Source: Irpex lacteus (lineage: Eukaryota; Basidiomycota; Agaricomycetes; Polyporales; Irpicaceae). Taken from it: 64,000 nt of DNA. The translations under genes were made by a program, and so were the position numbers. Within the stretch, counting starts at the first letter, position 1. Each line of letters opens with the position of its first letter. The notes under the pieces are model-generated. The model ran no database searches, was not told the origin of the DNA, and saw only the letters and a program-made list of their open reading frames with translations. Below are positions 1 through 12,500 of the stretch, in pieces. The stretch lies in assembly GCA_001986395.2 (NCBI GenBank), contig MQVO02000026.1:341855-405854 (forward strand), written 5' to 3'.

Positions 1-135
1 GGCCCAGATAGGCAACTTTAGTGATCATCCTCACATAGCACGTTCAAGTTGAAATACATATTTGTCGTACATTTACACATATTGATTCCTTACAGACATT
101 TGTTTGGAGTCATGCAAAACGAAAATTCTCATTCC

Positions 136-2086
136 TTACTCCAACGTCGGCGGTGAGTTCCCACTGCCGACGATAGTCTGCACGCCCTTGCTCGTCACAT
201 CATCCACCGTTAAGAAGATCGTTGCGGGTCCGGGAGGATAAACCCGTCCGTTCGGTGGAAGCGTGAAAGTAATCGACTTACGGTCTTTAGACACGGTGTG
301 CTCCAGGAATACCAGACGGGCGCTGGAGTGGAACGCATGCGAGGAGAACCCAAGGTCCATCAGCGACACTAATCAGTACGGAAAGCATTATTCAGCAATG
401 AGCACATGGGAACCAGAAACATAGCCCATGAGACACGAACCTTGAACCTTTTCTCCCTTCAAATTGTTCGGGATCGTGATGGGTATAGTCACGCTCTTCC
501 CGAATGGGAGCTTGGCCGGTAAGTTCCCAAGCGTCGGTCTCTCCACGAACATGAAAGGCGGGTCTAAAGTCTCCACTCTAAACTCGCTCGGGAACTTGAC
601 GCCAGGACCCGGCAGAACCGTGTGGTTGTTCGGGTTACTTCCAGCGATGAGGAAGTTTCCCTGAGGAGTCAAGGTCACGGTCGAGTGGTACATGCGTGGG
701 ATATTGGAGGTTGGCATCCCCGCGTTGGAGATCCGCTTTCCCAGAGGTAGATTTGGCGTGTATATTGAGGGAGTCATGACGGGATGATCAGCGTTAGAGT
801 TGCCGACGGGGTCTCCGACTGAGGCGACAGCAGCGAAACCTGTGCGGCCACCGTTGGTAATGAGGATTTGACCATTAGGCAGGTGAACGAGCTCAGGCAT
901 TACGCGCCCCTCGAGCATATGTTCAACTTCCCAGCCTTTGGCAATACCCTCTTCTGTGAGAGTAATACGGCTGCACTGGGATGTCGCCGGCATTTGAGAC
1001 GAGAGTTGGTCCGATGGCGTCGACGGGTCCATGGCAGCACCGCCGCAAACGAGGACCTCGGGTGTAAAGTCGGGAGGAGAGAGTGGAAGTAAAATGGCCG
1101 ATCCGTCGACGGGATTGGTCACACGAACGTTGTTGGGAATATCAGGAAGGATAGTTTCGGTGTTCTTCTCTATGTCGTAGATTATCGATTGGTTGTTGGC
1201 CACAATGAACACTCGTCCATCCGGTAGAGCAAATCCTCTGTAAGCAAATGTTAAATATATGTTTGTGGTATGAGATAGGAGCATACCGCGGGAATAAATT
1301 CGCAGGAAGAGCCCTCTCCAAGAATGCCGAAGGTCGAACCCTCCCACCATCCTTAGGTGGGAAAAACTCGAAAGAGTTTTCAGGGTCGACATTGTAGAAT
1401 GGAGTAGATTTATGTGTACCTAGGAGCTGCGACTCAGTAGTGTTTCCATATTAGGATAGTATACTGCACTTACCTCCAATGATCATCATGCTTCCGTCAA
1501 AGATGCGAACGGACGACGGATACCAGCGAGGAGCGGCGAGACTCAGATGGACGGGATCCTCAAAAACAAGACAGCCATCACCATTGGGCGAAGCACAAGG
1601 TTCAAAGATTCGGATAGCGTTGTTCCCGGGGCGAACAGCTGGGTTGCCGGGGAAAAGATTCTCGTCGCCTCCAATGCTAACCTAGAGGCATGGTGAGAAT
1701 ACAGCAGACGGCAGCCGTATAAGAGTAATTACCATGGTTCCATTGCTAAGCAGAGCACCACTAGCGCAGAAAGAGTCGGTGAGGACGTCGAGGGCTTTGA
1801 CGGTGCTCGTCTCGAGGTCCCAAAGGGCTCCCCAAGCTGAGTGGTTGTTGATCTGCAGAGGGTCGTCACTCGCGCCTAAATCGTAGTGGTGAGTTTGTAG
1901 ACGACTATCTGAGCGATGAACATGCTTACGGTCGAACATCAAAACCAGTGTCGGGGAGACAACGATGGCCTCCAATCCGACGATGCCCGAACGAGTCGGC
2001 TTGAGATCGAAGCGCCATTGAGGAGCAGATGGTGCCGCAAGAGCGGGTACAGTGAGCAGTGCTGAGAGTAGAAGATGCGACCGCAT
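136..2086 (-). CDS. glx: Glyoxal oxidase, copy 1 (secreted copper radical oxidase)
   Basis: Extracellular copper radical oxidase that oxidises glyoxal and methylglyoxal and makes H2O2 for lignin peroxidases. Six exons on the minus strand: 1930-2086, 1733-1875, 1474-1681, 1287-1419, 441-1237 and 136-368. They sum to 1671 nt, or 556 aa, close to the 559 aa known for the Phanerochaete enzyme. An N-terminal signal peptide ([17 protein letters not shown]) is followed by APQWRFDL. The radical-copper site is complete by motif: FCASG (cross-linked Cys), RWYPSS (cross-linked Tyr), MYHS (axial Tyr and ligand His) and [10 protein letters not shown] (ligand His). It ends in the DUF1929-type domain with the PPTLE C-terminus. 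The intron at 1876-1929 is 54 nt, has no stop and is in frame, so retention would insert 18 residues; copy 2 has a 55-nt intron there that cannot be read through. Identity is very secure; exact splice sites are inferred. Confidence 0.93.
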
Positions 2087-2145
2087 TGTGCCGACTCAAG
2101 CTTATGCAGAGTGTAGCTGCAGATTATGCGATCAAAAATTCGTAT

Positions 2146-2153
2146 CTTAAATA
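2146..2153 (-). promoter_or_regulatory. TATA-like element upstream of glyoxal oxidase copy 1
   Basis: Read on the minus strand this is TATTTAAG, about 60 nt upstream of the ATG at 2086. The aligned position of copy 2 (near 5355) reads CTACTTAACC, so the TATA-like core is not kept there. The two copies may therefore differ in core promoter strength. This is inference from sequence only. Confidence 0.35.
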
Positions 2154-2818
2154 GTTTTCCTGTGTGAGTGGTACGGAGAGCCGTCAGTCACTTTTGGCAG
2201 ATACCGTCCACAGTGCGTACCTCACTTGGCTTGGCTTGACGTATTGCTGGGCAGAAACGTGGGTAGCATGCATCGACAATATGGCAGACGGCGCGTCCTT
2301 TCTGCGAGAGTTACCCATTGTACGGATAAGCTGCTGAAGCCGAATCATGGCATACTAAAGGGTTGACTGCGGATATGTATACAAGCACTCACGATAGAAT
2401 AGGCATACATCACAAGAATATGGTCTGTATAGTAATACGCATCACTCTGTGAGAACGGGAGCCGGGCTTTGGTACACAAGTACGATCCCGTGGGCCCAAA
2501 CATGCGCAACGTTCGTCCCTGTGATACAGTAATGAGGTCAATTTGGGGCATGTGAAGCTGGTATAGAATGCCACAATAGCCATAGCCACACTCACGGAGT
2601 CACCCAAGACAGTCAACGGCGATTCTGTTGAAGCGTCGAGTGAACAGTCGACCATGAACCTGGTGAGACAAGCCTCGGAGAAGCCCTTAATTTCGTGAGA
2701 TCGCCGATGCCAGTGGTATACAGACGACAAAGTTTGTTGATTAAACAATTATTTCCGTGTTATCTTTCTGTTGAGTAAGTATTGAGGTCGTGTTAGTCAC
2801 CACGCAGGTTCCAAGAGA

Positions 2819-3098
2819 CACTGCGTAACCAGTGTCATATTTCCGAAGGAAAAACGTGAGAGATATCGAAAAATATGCCAGAGAAAATACTTACTTTGTA
2901 GTTACCTTTTCCGGAGTAAAAAGTCAAAATAAAGGTAGAGACAAATGTCGGTTTTCAATACAGTTTGAGAAACATGTTTGAAAAAATAGCGGAAAAAGAA
3001 CACATCTTTCCATATGAAAAGCGGCTGAAAACGTAATAATTTATTTATCGGCTTTTCTCATATCTTTCTAGAGGAAAGATGGCACTGGTTACGCAGTG
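2819..3098. mobile_element. MITE-like element with CACTG terminal inverted repeats
   Basis: The left end reads CACTGCGTAACCAGTGTCAT. The reverse complement of the right end reads CACTGCGTAACCAGTGCCAT. The match extends through ATTTCC/CTTTCC, giving 24 of 26 identical bases. The element is 280 bp, AT-rich inside and has no coding capacity. The trinucleotide AGA directly flanks both ends (2816-2818 and 3099-3101), consistent with a 3-bp target duplication. CACTG ends with a 3-bp duplication suggest a CACTA-like (CMC) or Harbinger-like non-autonomous element; the superfamily is inference. Its position between the two glyoxal oxidase genes places it downstream of copy 2 and upstream of copy 1. 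Confidence 0.8.
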
Positions 3099-3327
3099 AG
3101 AAGACAGAAACAAATCGTGTGTCGCGCGCTTGGAAAGGTTGTGAGTTACCGATCAGACTTTGGCCAAATTAGGCAGCTCTAGTATTTGTTTCTTGCAGCG
3201 GCGCAGGTTCAGAACAAGCCACGAGCAACTCAATACTCATTCTGTACGTGTGCATATAGTTTTTCTTTCCTCAGTCGCGACACTATTACAATACCGGGTA
3301 GAAAGAATGAGCCGCACCACATACCAC

Positions 3328-5297
3328 TCACTCCAACGTCGGTGGTGGGTTCCCACTGCCAACGATGGTCTGCACACCCTTGCTCGTCACGTCGTCTACC
3401 GTCAGAAAGATAGTTGCTGGCCCCGGAGGGAACACTCTCCCGTTGGGTGGAACGGTGAATGTAATGGACTTACGGTCCCTGGACACGGTATGCTCTAGGA
3501 ACACAAGGCGTGCACTGGAGTGGAACGCGTGTGAGGAGAATCCGAGGTCCATCAATGAAACTAATGTAGAAGACCGGATAAACCATTCAGTAGTCAGCTT
3601 CGCACAAGCTGGATAAGAAAGCACAATGACGTACCTTGAACTGTCTCCCCCTTCAGATTGGAAGGAATCGTGATGGGTAAGGTTACGTTGCTTCCGAAAG
3701 GAATCTTGGCCGGAAGACTCCCAAGCGTCGGCCTCTCCACAAACATGAACGGCGGGTCCAGAGTCTCCACCCTGAATTCGCTCGGGAATTTTACACCGGG
3801 TCCCGGCAGCGTCGTATTACCGTTCGGGTTGCTTCCCGCAACCAGAATATTTCCCTGAGGAGTCAACGTCACAGTCGAATGGTACAACCGTGGTACCTCG
3901 GACGTTGGCATTCCCGCATTACTGATTCGTTTGCCAAGAGGTAGGTTTGGCGAGTACAAGGACGGCGTAAGGACTGGGTGGTCAGCGTTAGAGTTGCCGA
4001 TAGGGTCCTTTACTTGGCGGATAGCCGCGAAGCCAGAACGACCTCCATTGATGATGAGAACCTGGCCGTTGGGGAGGTGAATGAGCTCTGGCATCGTACG
4101 CCCTTCGAGCATGTGCTCGATTTCCCAGCCTTTGGCGATACCCTCGACTGTCAGTGTCATGCGGCTACATTGCGACGTTGCCGGCATTTGGGAGGATAAG
4201 TTGGCAGGTTGTATGGCAGGGTCGACCGCAACACCTCCGCATACAAGAACTTCAGGGATATAGTCTGGAGGAGAAAGCGGAAGAAGGATGGCAGATCCGT
4301 CGATGGGGTTTGTCACGCGAACATTGTTGGGGATGTCGGGAAGAATGGTTTCGGTGTTCTTCTCGATGTCGTAAATTATCGTTTGGTTGTTTGCGACTAT
4401 GAAGACCCGACCATCGGGAAGAGCAAATCCACTGCAGTGAATATCAGTAGAAACATCAATATTGTAGGCGAGACAACGCACCGAGGGAACAAATTCGCAG
4501 GTAAACTCCTCTCCAAGAATGCAGAGGGTCGGACGGCGCCGTTGTCCTTCGGTGGGAAAAACTCGAAAGAGTTCTCGGGGTCAATGTTGTAGAAATTGGC
4601 CGATACGTGTGTCCCTGACATGGGATAAGGAGACCGTCCTGTACTATATCGTACCAGAAGTTTTTTTACTCACCTCCAATAATCATCAAACTTCCGTCGA
4701 AGATCCGGACAGACGAGGGGTACCAACGGGGAGCCGCAAGGTGCAGATTGACTGGGTCTTCGAAAAGGAGGCATCCATCGCCAGAGGGGGATGCGCAAGG
4801 TTCGAAGATACGGATAGCGTTGTTTCCGGGGTGTATGGCTGGGTTGCCGGGGAAGCCTCGCTGGTCACCTCCAATGCTGACCTGGGGAAAAACTTGAGTG
4901 ATACGGCTCAAAAAAGAAAAGCGAGGTAATTACCATGGTACCATTACTCAACAAGGCACCGCTGGCGCAGAAGGAGTTCGTGAGGACGTCGAGAGGTTTG
5001 ACGGTACTCGTCTCAAGATCCCAAAGAGCTCCCCAAGCGGAATGGTTGTTGATCTGAAGAGGGTCATCGCTCGCGCCTGCAAACGGACACTAAGTGTTCA
5101 AACACAAATACCATACAGAAGTAATACGTACGATCGAACATGACTACGAGTGATGGCGACACGACGATCGCCTCGAGGGCCACGATACCAGAACGCGTTT
5201 GTTTAAGATCGAAGCGCCATTGAGGAGCTGACGGCGCCGCGAGAGAGCATGTAGCGAGGAATGCTGAAAGAAGAGGGAGATGCAGCCACTTCATCAT
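3328..5297 (-). CDS. glx: Glyoxal oxidase, copy 2 (secreted copper radical oxidase)
   Basis: Tandem paralogue of the gene at 136-2086 with the same role: extracellular aldehyde oxidation to make H2O2. Exons on the minus strand are 5132-5297, 4934-5076, 4674-4881, 4482-4614, 3635-4431 and 3328-3560. They total 1680 nt, or 559 aa. A signal peptide ([20 protein letters not shown]) is followed by APQWRFDL. Cys (FCASG), Tyr (RWYPSS), Tyr-His (LYHS) and His (SSHAFHSS) of the radical-copper site are present, so it should be active. All five introns are 50-74 nt and at positions identical to copy 1. The second Met is an equally good start. A kelch-propeller fold is expected from the family. Confidence 0.93.
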
Positions 5298-5960
5298 GTC
5301 TGAGCCACTGCGAGGTGCAGCGTTGTCTCGTGTAGTATGCTGGCAGAAGCGGTTAAGTAGTTCCTCTGTGCGAATGGAACGGCTCTCCGTCGGTCAATTT
5401 TGGTAGACGATGTCCACAGTACGCATGCATTATTCTCGGCTTGCATAGCTTGGCGTACTGACCTGGGTAGCATCTATTGAGATCACAGTTACGGCCGAAT
5501 CCATTGTGCGAGCATTGATCACTGTATGGTAGTTGAGATCAACCCGAGCCGTGCCTTGCCAGAGACTAACTGCGGATACATATTCGACCTACCCACGGTA
5601 GTGTAAACGGTCATTACGGGAGTAAAATCTGATGAGAAGGCGCATCAGTTTGTGAGAATGTGTGCCGGGGTTGGTGTGGAAGGATCATACCGGTCGCCGA
5701 AACACGAGCAAAGTTCGTCACTATCATTCTTTCATGAATGTATGAGGTAAACATGTAGACGTTGTTTCTTGATCGTGGCAGAGTTGACTCCCTAGGGTGT
5801 TGCAGGTCATGGATACTTAGTGTCCTGACTCATACGGTATGCACGACGAAACAGACGCCTGGCCGCTGTGTCAAGCCACTCGGAGAAGTTGGCGATGACG
5901 ATGCTCGTAGTGTACTATATTAGCTGGTTATATATACAAAATATCTGGTAGTCAGAAAAC
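5298..5960. other. Intergenic: upstream region of glyoxal oxidase copy 2
   Basis: Up to about 5760 this is the diverged copy of the region upstream of glyoxal oxidase copy 1 (2100-2560). No open frame worth calling and no clear TATA box are seen. 5760-5960 is unique sequence between the 3' end of the next minus-strand gene and the duplication. Confidence 0.5.
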
Positions 5961-6837
5961 TCATCGACGACCGTTCCAGGGTAAATAATCGAAATCACCA
6001 GAGTCTCTTAGCAAAGCAATCAACGCATCGCCCATCCACTCCTCTCCGTCCCGCCATTCGCCATCAGCGCTCCAATTACGCACGGTACACACCGCCTTCT
6101 CTACTCGCGAATCTACATCGAGCGCGGTTCTTGTTTCCTCATCGTCTGGGTCGATGTAGCCTAGCTGCAAGTCAAGTAGGTGGTAATCGAGAAGAAGCTC
6201 GAGTTCGGCTTCGAGGGACGAGCGGACAGCGCCTTTGCGAGGGTAGGAGGCCATTATTCGCAGGATCGCGGCGTAGGCTGCGGAGGGTCGAGGAACGAAG
6301 ACGGTGTAAGATGGGTGGCGATCCGTAGTCCACTCGGACGGCTCAAAGCCAGCAAAGGAAAGGGGGAGCAGATGGAGGTACTGCACGGACCCCGGCTCTG
6401 TATCTCGAGTGAGGCGATGGAGACGACCTTTGCGTATCAGATCCCCCTGAGTCTTGAGAAGTAAGGATGGGGGTAATGTGAGGGGTAGTTGCATCGCTGA
6501 TACTTTGCGTGAGGCGACGTCCAGTAGCTCATCTGGCACGAGAAACTGGAAGTGCTACATGGGATTCTTCAGCACCAGAAATGAACCAGAGTTGAAGTGA
6601 GCATACCATGAGGACCTTCGGCACGTTCATGTTTCTGTATAGCAGAGACCCCCAAGCAATCAGCGGAATGCTCTCTTTGCAGAGCATCGCCAATGCCGCC
6701 TCGACGAGATCAGAGGGTAAGTTGTCAAAGGGATCATGTAATATAGGCTCCTCTGCTATTGCAGTCTTCTGATTCAGAGCAAGCCATGGAGGGGACGGGT
6801 CTGGAAGTACAGAGGTGGTTGTGATGGTCGTAGACAT
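5961..6837 (-). CDS. Hypothetical protein, two exons
   Basis: Not recognised. Exon 1 ends at 6607 and exon 2 is 5961-6545, joined across a 61-nt GT-AG intron (6546-6606). The chosen start at 6837 (MSTTITTTSV) gives about 271 aa. An in-frame Met at 6954 would give 310 aa but would overlap a possible first exon of the divergent gene near 6936. The middle has a helical, leucine-rich stretch (DLVEAALAMLCKES) and the C-terminal half is acidic with several Trp residues (RNWSADGEW, DYLPWNG). No signal peptide or membrane segment is apparent. It is head-to-head with the gene at 7243, so the two may share a promoter at 6840-7240. Confidence 0.6.
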
Positions 6838-7242
6838 GGTGGTTGACTCTAACCCTATAACCCACGATAGGCGCCTTGGGCTGTTACATAACAAACCGTC
6901 CGAATTTGGAAGTACACCGAGCCAGGCCTTGCACCATGTCGTCGACCATCGCAATCACAACCTCGCATACTCATCAACGTCAGGCAGCAAAGTCACTTTC
7001 AGAACAGTAAGCAATCGAATCTGACATAGCGATGTGCGTGTTCATGGCTTGTATGGCACAGGCTAGTCGAGCTGGGATGCAATCATGCGTACATTGGTGG
7101 ATTCGCCTGGGCTCTTCTTGGCAGCTCGCGGCCGACAGAGATGAGTACTATAACGATCCTCATACCAGCATATATGTTCAACTAATTTGTGGGACTATAC
7201 GATATCGACATCCTGATACAGCTAGGTGAAGGCCAAGATATA

Positions 7243-8669
7243 ATGGCTATCCGCAGGCGTCTCGAAGAGGCCAATGCGCACTTCGCGACTGCCGGCTTCA
7301 AACTATTCTTTGTCCAGGTCTGTATCTGCATCTTGAGATACTACTAATAGCCATCTCATGGCCCGGGGGCTGATCTGTAGAGCCCCGATCCCCGCTTTCG
7401 CAACGCAGAACTCGTGCGCAGGAATAGAGATAATGTCCTCATTGAGACTCTCAAGGCGGGTACACTAGGCCTGCCCAAAGTCGCTGGTCCAGTGTATGAA
7501 GTGAGCGAGGAAGGTAATCTCAGCCGTCTTTCTCCACCGTGCACGCCTGACCGAGCGCTCATGTCCCTGTTTCAAGGCATACGAATCCTCCACCCAACGA
7601 TACTGATCCTCACCAAATTCAACCGCTGGTACCACACGCACCAGTCCACTCGCCCCAAAACGCGCTCAAAAGTACGCACCGACACCCGGGACATTACGTT
7701 CATGCTCGATTACCTCGCCGATAAGTCGTGGAAGATCGAGTTTGAGAAGTATACCGGCAATCCAAAGGAGAAGCTGCTACGTATGGTGGCAATATTTCAC
7801 GGCAAGCTTGTTGAGGATGAGGAGGACGAGGTTGTGCAGACTTTGCAAGAGGTGATGTACCCAGACGACTGGGAGGCGATGAGGGCTCTACCCTCTGCTA
7901 TGGAGGCAGCATCTACGATGCCTCCCGCAGACGAGTAAGTAGCAGATACATTCATCTTGCGAGTCAATTATTGACCGTGCCCGCCTTCGTCTCCAGCGAT
8001 GATAGCCAGCAACAGCAGCACCAGGAGCGCGAGATTGTAGAGCTCTTGGCCCCTCTGGACTTGGGTCAAAGAAGCGGAGCGGGAGAGTCAGACCAGACTC
8101 GAAGTTCGGACGTAACTGACGTTCAAGGTCAAGCCAGCGGTTTCACCCAGCACGATGATTTGCGTCAAGCCGCTGGATTGAACTCGAACGGAGGTTTGGG
8201 GCAGAATTGTGGGTTAAGTCAGGACAGCCAAGCAGTCTTCCTTAGTACCCCTGACCAAAGCGCGGTCCACACCCTCGATACTTCGAACCATAGCGAGGAT
8301 CCCCACAATACTCCCGCCACTGCGTCCTCACTGGCAGCTGGTGGTGATATCATCACACACTCGGAGGGCAGTACCCAGCAGCAGCAGCGCTCGATCGAAG
8401 AGGGGCTCCTTAGCCAGAGCGAGGCTGTCAATGATCCCCTCGACACTCCGAACCAGAGCGGGCTGGTCCCCTTCGATACTCCAGCCACCATCCCCTCACC
8501 GGCAGTCGACACTGATAACATCGACCACCATGAGGACGACATCCAGCAGCAGCAGTCCCTGACTCGCACGGAAGAGGAAGAGAGGGACTCTTTCCCTTCT
8601 AGTCCGCACAGCGAAACTGTGGGCGATCACTTAGACGAAGAGATCCAGGGATGGATCGTACTCTCATGA
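7243..8669 (+). CDS. Hypothetical protein with glutamine/serine-rich repetitive C-terminus
   Basis: Not recognised. Three exons (7243-7317, 7381-7934, 7997-8669) joined by 63- and 62-nt introns sum to 1302 nt, or 433 aa. Residues 1-210 look globular, with a conserved-looking stretch around HPTILILTKFNRWYHT and an acidic VEDEEDEVVQTLQ region. Residues 210-433 are low complexity, Gln/Ser/Asp-rich, with a weak internal repeat built around LDTxNxS and TPAT motifs. A further 5' exon is possible: MSSTIAITTSH at 6936, with a GTAAGC donor at 7006 and an acceptor ACAG just before 7222. In that model the reading would continue LGEGQDIM into the exon called here. Function unknown. Confidence 0.6.
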
Positions 8670-9518
8670 TGCGAACTTACAAGGCTCCGTATCTTCGTCT
8701 TCCCCTATCCCGCTCTTGGATTTTTTGATTATGGAAAACTAACACTAACGCCCTCAAGCTCACTGCTCCTCTCGATTGGTTGCTACAGATATTGACGGCT
8801 GATTTCCCCAAGAGCTCACAGTACACGCAGCGGGCTGCATCATGTAATATGGTCATGCTGGTCTTCGGTCTCGACGGCTTGAGACGACTTGATCATTGTA
8901 TAAGTGTACCATAAATCACTACGTTTACACGGGAATACGATGACATACCTTCGTCCTTCTCCGCGGTCTCCAAGGTCTACTTCAACACTGGCAGTGTCGT
9001 GGTGAATCTCGTTGAAGCTTGGGGCGGCCTGGACGAGTGCAGAGCCTTTATTTGACTGATGGGGCTATCAGAGCACTCATTGACTGTGGGAGCAAAGAGC
9101 AGATCAGGTTTTCTTTCGACGCCAGGCTGGAATACGGGTTATACTTTATGGACGCATCGATCCCGGACTAAAGGATGAAAGGAAACATGTTTGTTAGAGA
9201 AGGAGAGAACAGTGTGGTGCATTGTCAATATACGTGTGAATACAAACGTCTGAATGAGTGATCTTCTTGGTTGCATGTCAACGAGGGGTTGTCGTCAGAA
9301 CAAGAAGTGAACTGATTGTACGCGAGGTCTGACCGCCGCGAATTCGAAGGGACGCAGTTCGGACGCCAATCACCTTGATTACCGCATTCAGCCATCACCG
9401 CGCGCTAATTTCTCGTCCAAGCCTGTAAGGTGTCAGAGTCTGTTTGCCAGTTACCCTCACCCCCGTCCACGACCCACTCAAGCCACCAGCTAACGATTGG
9501 GAACGCAAATGAGTCAGA
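8670..9518. other. Intergenic, nothing recognised
   Basis: Contains the 3' flank of the gene ending at 8669 and the 5' flank of the SH3-TBC gene starting at 9519. Only short frames with no splice-consistent extension are present. No repeats or RNA genes were noticed. Confidence 0.4.
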
Positions 9519-12500
9519 ATGGACGCGAATGAACTGGGAAGATGGACTCGGTTTGCGGCGAAAGGTGGGATAGGCAAATGCGTCGCGGTACAGGACTGCA
9601 TTGCCGAAGAGGACGAGGACCTGATGTTTCTCAAGGTGCGAGCGAATACAACGTCCACAGCGTGCTAAAATCTGAAACAGAGTAGGATGACGAGATAGTG
9701 GTCCTTATGCAGCTCCCAAAAGAAGAGGATCTCTTCTTGGTACGTCTGTCATTCATATCGACTTCAACGACTTTAATCCGTGTTCCTAGGGCTACTGCGA
9801 GGGAGTCGTTGGTCGATTCCGAGGTTCAAACGTTCGCTTCTCCTCAAGACTTAAACGGCCTGTAATGACAAAACGGTCCTCGAGATCGTTGTCCCGTTCA
9901 TCCTCTCGACCACCATCTTCTCAAGGTCGAGAGTCTCTCTCTGCTCTTGCGCACCGAGACTCTCCTTCTTTGCCTCAGGCGTCGTCTCGCATATCTCACA
10001 ACTACTCTGTTACGACCACGAGTACCGCTGATACATCTGTCAGTGCTTCGAATACCTTGGACGCCGTACCCCTATCATCATCGCCGCCACCACCGCAAGA
10101 CCATCTGCGGTCTGTAAGCCACTCTTCTGGGTCTACTGCTATCGAGTCTACTCCACATACACCTGCAGACTTCCTGTCTGAGCCATCCCATGCAATAACT
10201 GTCGTGACCATAGTCGACTCTCCAACACCCCAGGAAGAACCTATCGAGGAACCGAAAGTTCCAGATCCCGATGAAGACCACGCGCCTCTCTATGCCGATG
10301 ATCCTGCAGACGATGAGCCATCCTACTTGGATTCGGAGTCAACTCATCGAACATCTGTCGCCTCTTCTGAAGGTGCCCCTGCTATTGGCATCTCGCTTCT
10401 CCAGGACTTCGTGAACGGTAACGTGGACGACGCTGCTTCGCTTCGTAGCTTCTCCGAAAGTGTTTCCACTGTGGAAGAACAAGTTACATCTCCGGCTTTA
10501 TCTTCTGAACCCCCATCGCACGCGAATGCCTCTCCGCGGTCTTCTGTATACTCCCTCGGATCGGCACATCGCGAATCTCTGAGTAGAGAAGCACCTTCGC
10601 GGACATCAACACATACGCATCCTTCCAATGTCAGCTCGGACTATGGCGGCGAGGAGTGGGATGGTGCTTCAGACATATACGACAACTATCGGTATTCTCG
10701 AGCTTCGATGGCGTCGAAGATGTCACGATTTTCCAAGGGGTCGATGCATACTGTTGCCTCTGGACTTGGACTGGACGCTCCTCCGTTACCTATATCGGAC
10801 GGTCATCGGCCGAGTTTGGACAGTATGAGGCACGGTATAGGTGCTGCTCGAGGTAGAGTGGGGTCGACATCCTCGTCTATCGAGGATGTGAGAAGAATCG
10901 TTCAGTCACCTGGTACGTCTCCGGCCTCAGAGAAGCCTGACCCCCTAGAAAACTGTGCACCTGGTCGACGTATTCCACCTCCTTTGGATTTGGCGTCCTC
11001 AAATCATTCGCGAAATGAGTCCTCCACCACTCCAGCACACCCCAGCTCTTCTCCTCTCCTGCATTCTGCGTTCCGTTCACCACTGTCCTCGCCTGGCGCC
11101 CCGTCACCTACCTCAGGGTTCCTGTCGCCTACTTCTACCACCACTCCTTCTACCGCGCCGCTTTTCTCAAGTACACCTGGAGGTGCTGCAAGTGCTCTCA
11201 GGCAAAGGCTAGAAATGGGTAAGGCTGCAGCTCCGTCTAGTCTTGATGGTACTTCATTAGCTCTTCCCGACGGAGACGCGCGAGGAAAGGCTCGTTTATC
11301 GACGCAGCCAATAGTCGTAGAAGATGACGAAGGTATACCGGACTCGTCGACGGAGACAGGTCACCAGCCGGTGCAGTCTCCAATTTCGCCGTCTTTCTCT
11401 GCCATTGAGGAGAAGAAACGGATGCTGGAGACTACTTACGTGGTCGTGAATCAGGCGCCCCCGCCACCGTATACGCCGATGTCGCCTACAGAACCTTCAT
11501 CTTCGGAGCCCTCCCGAGCTCCCATTCCTCGTCGTCCGGCAGAACAGAGTGGCTCTGCGGAGTCTTCACGTGCAAGTAACGCCTTTTCCCGTCAAAGCTT
11601 ATTCATGCCACACCCGCATGCCCCCAAACCCGCAGCTGTACCTAGTGGACCCATGTACGGTCGCTCGCCCGTTATGGAACAGCATTATTCCACTGGGCCT
11701 CAACCTGGGTCTGTCACGCATACGTTACACATGGCGCTAGCTGCTCGAGGCGACCCATATCGACCTAGAGTGGTAACTATATACGGCAAGTTTGAAAGGG
11801 AGCTCGCGAGTTCCATCGGACCCGTACCCATCTCGTTTTCACTGGAACCGCAGAATAACATCCCGGCGAATCATCCCAAGCCGCCTCCGAGTCCTTCGCC
11901 TGTGCCTCCAGTGGGCGATGGACCTGTTAGTGCGAGTGAAGGTGGTCAGGTGGAAGCTGAAGCTTCGAGCAGCAAACCCATCCCGAGGCCCAACTTCTTC
12001 CCGCAGACACCATCTATCCGTCCCAGATCTCGATCGTTTTCCGAGTTTGACACTCCAGGCTCGTCGAAAACGTAAGTCTTGCAATCTTCATCGTCATACC
12101 GTTCTAACTTCTAACTCGTACATATTCATATTCTGTAGACCTGAACCTCAGCCGCAGGTTCCAAGCTCGACAGTTGGCAGATCGAAATCTGCCGGAACAT
12201 CGTCGACTGCCGCACGTCAACCGCAACATCGACCCTCACCTCTGTCTATACCAACAAATAATATCGTCGCTGCTATGGATTCTGCTCGCACAGCACAGTC
12301 TAGTCCGTTGGCTCAGCCTCCGGTCACATCTTCACAACGACGTTCGCCTTTATCGCCTTTACCACCCTCGGACTCCCAGCCCCAAGTCTCTCGAGCTCCT
12401 TCTACAGATCGACCAGCCAACACTGTGACCTCCCCGTCGACGACGCAGACGTCTTTACCTGAGGAAGCGCAATCTGTAAAGTCCCCCGTGACGAGGAACA

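Larger units (their letters stand above)
136..5760. repeat. Tandem segmental duplication of about 3.2 kb carrying the glyoxal oxidase gene
   Basis: Copy 1 spans about 136-2560 and copy 2 about 3328-5760. Coding exons align exon for exon with identical lengths for exons 2-6 (143, 208, 133, 797, 233 nt). Similarity continues through the upstream DNA, for example GACTGCGGATATGTAT near 2365 against AACTGCGGATACATAT near 5568. Stops are 3192 nt apart and starts 3211 nt apart. The MITE at 2819-3098 lies between the copies. Synonymous and intron divergence is high, so the duplication is old. Confidence 0.85.
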
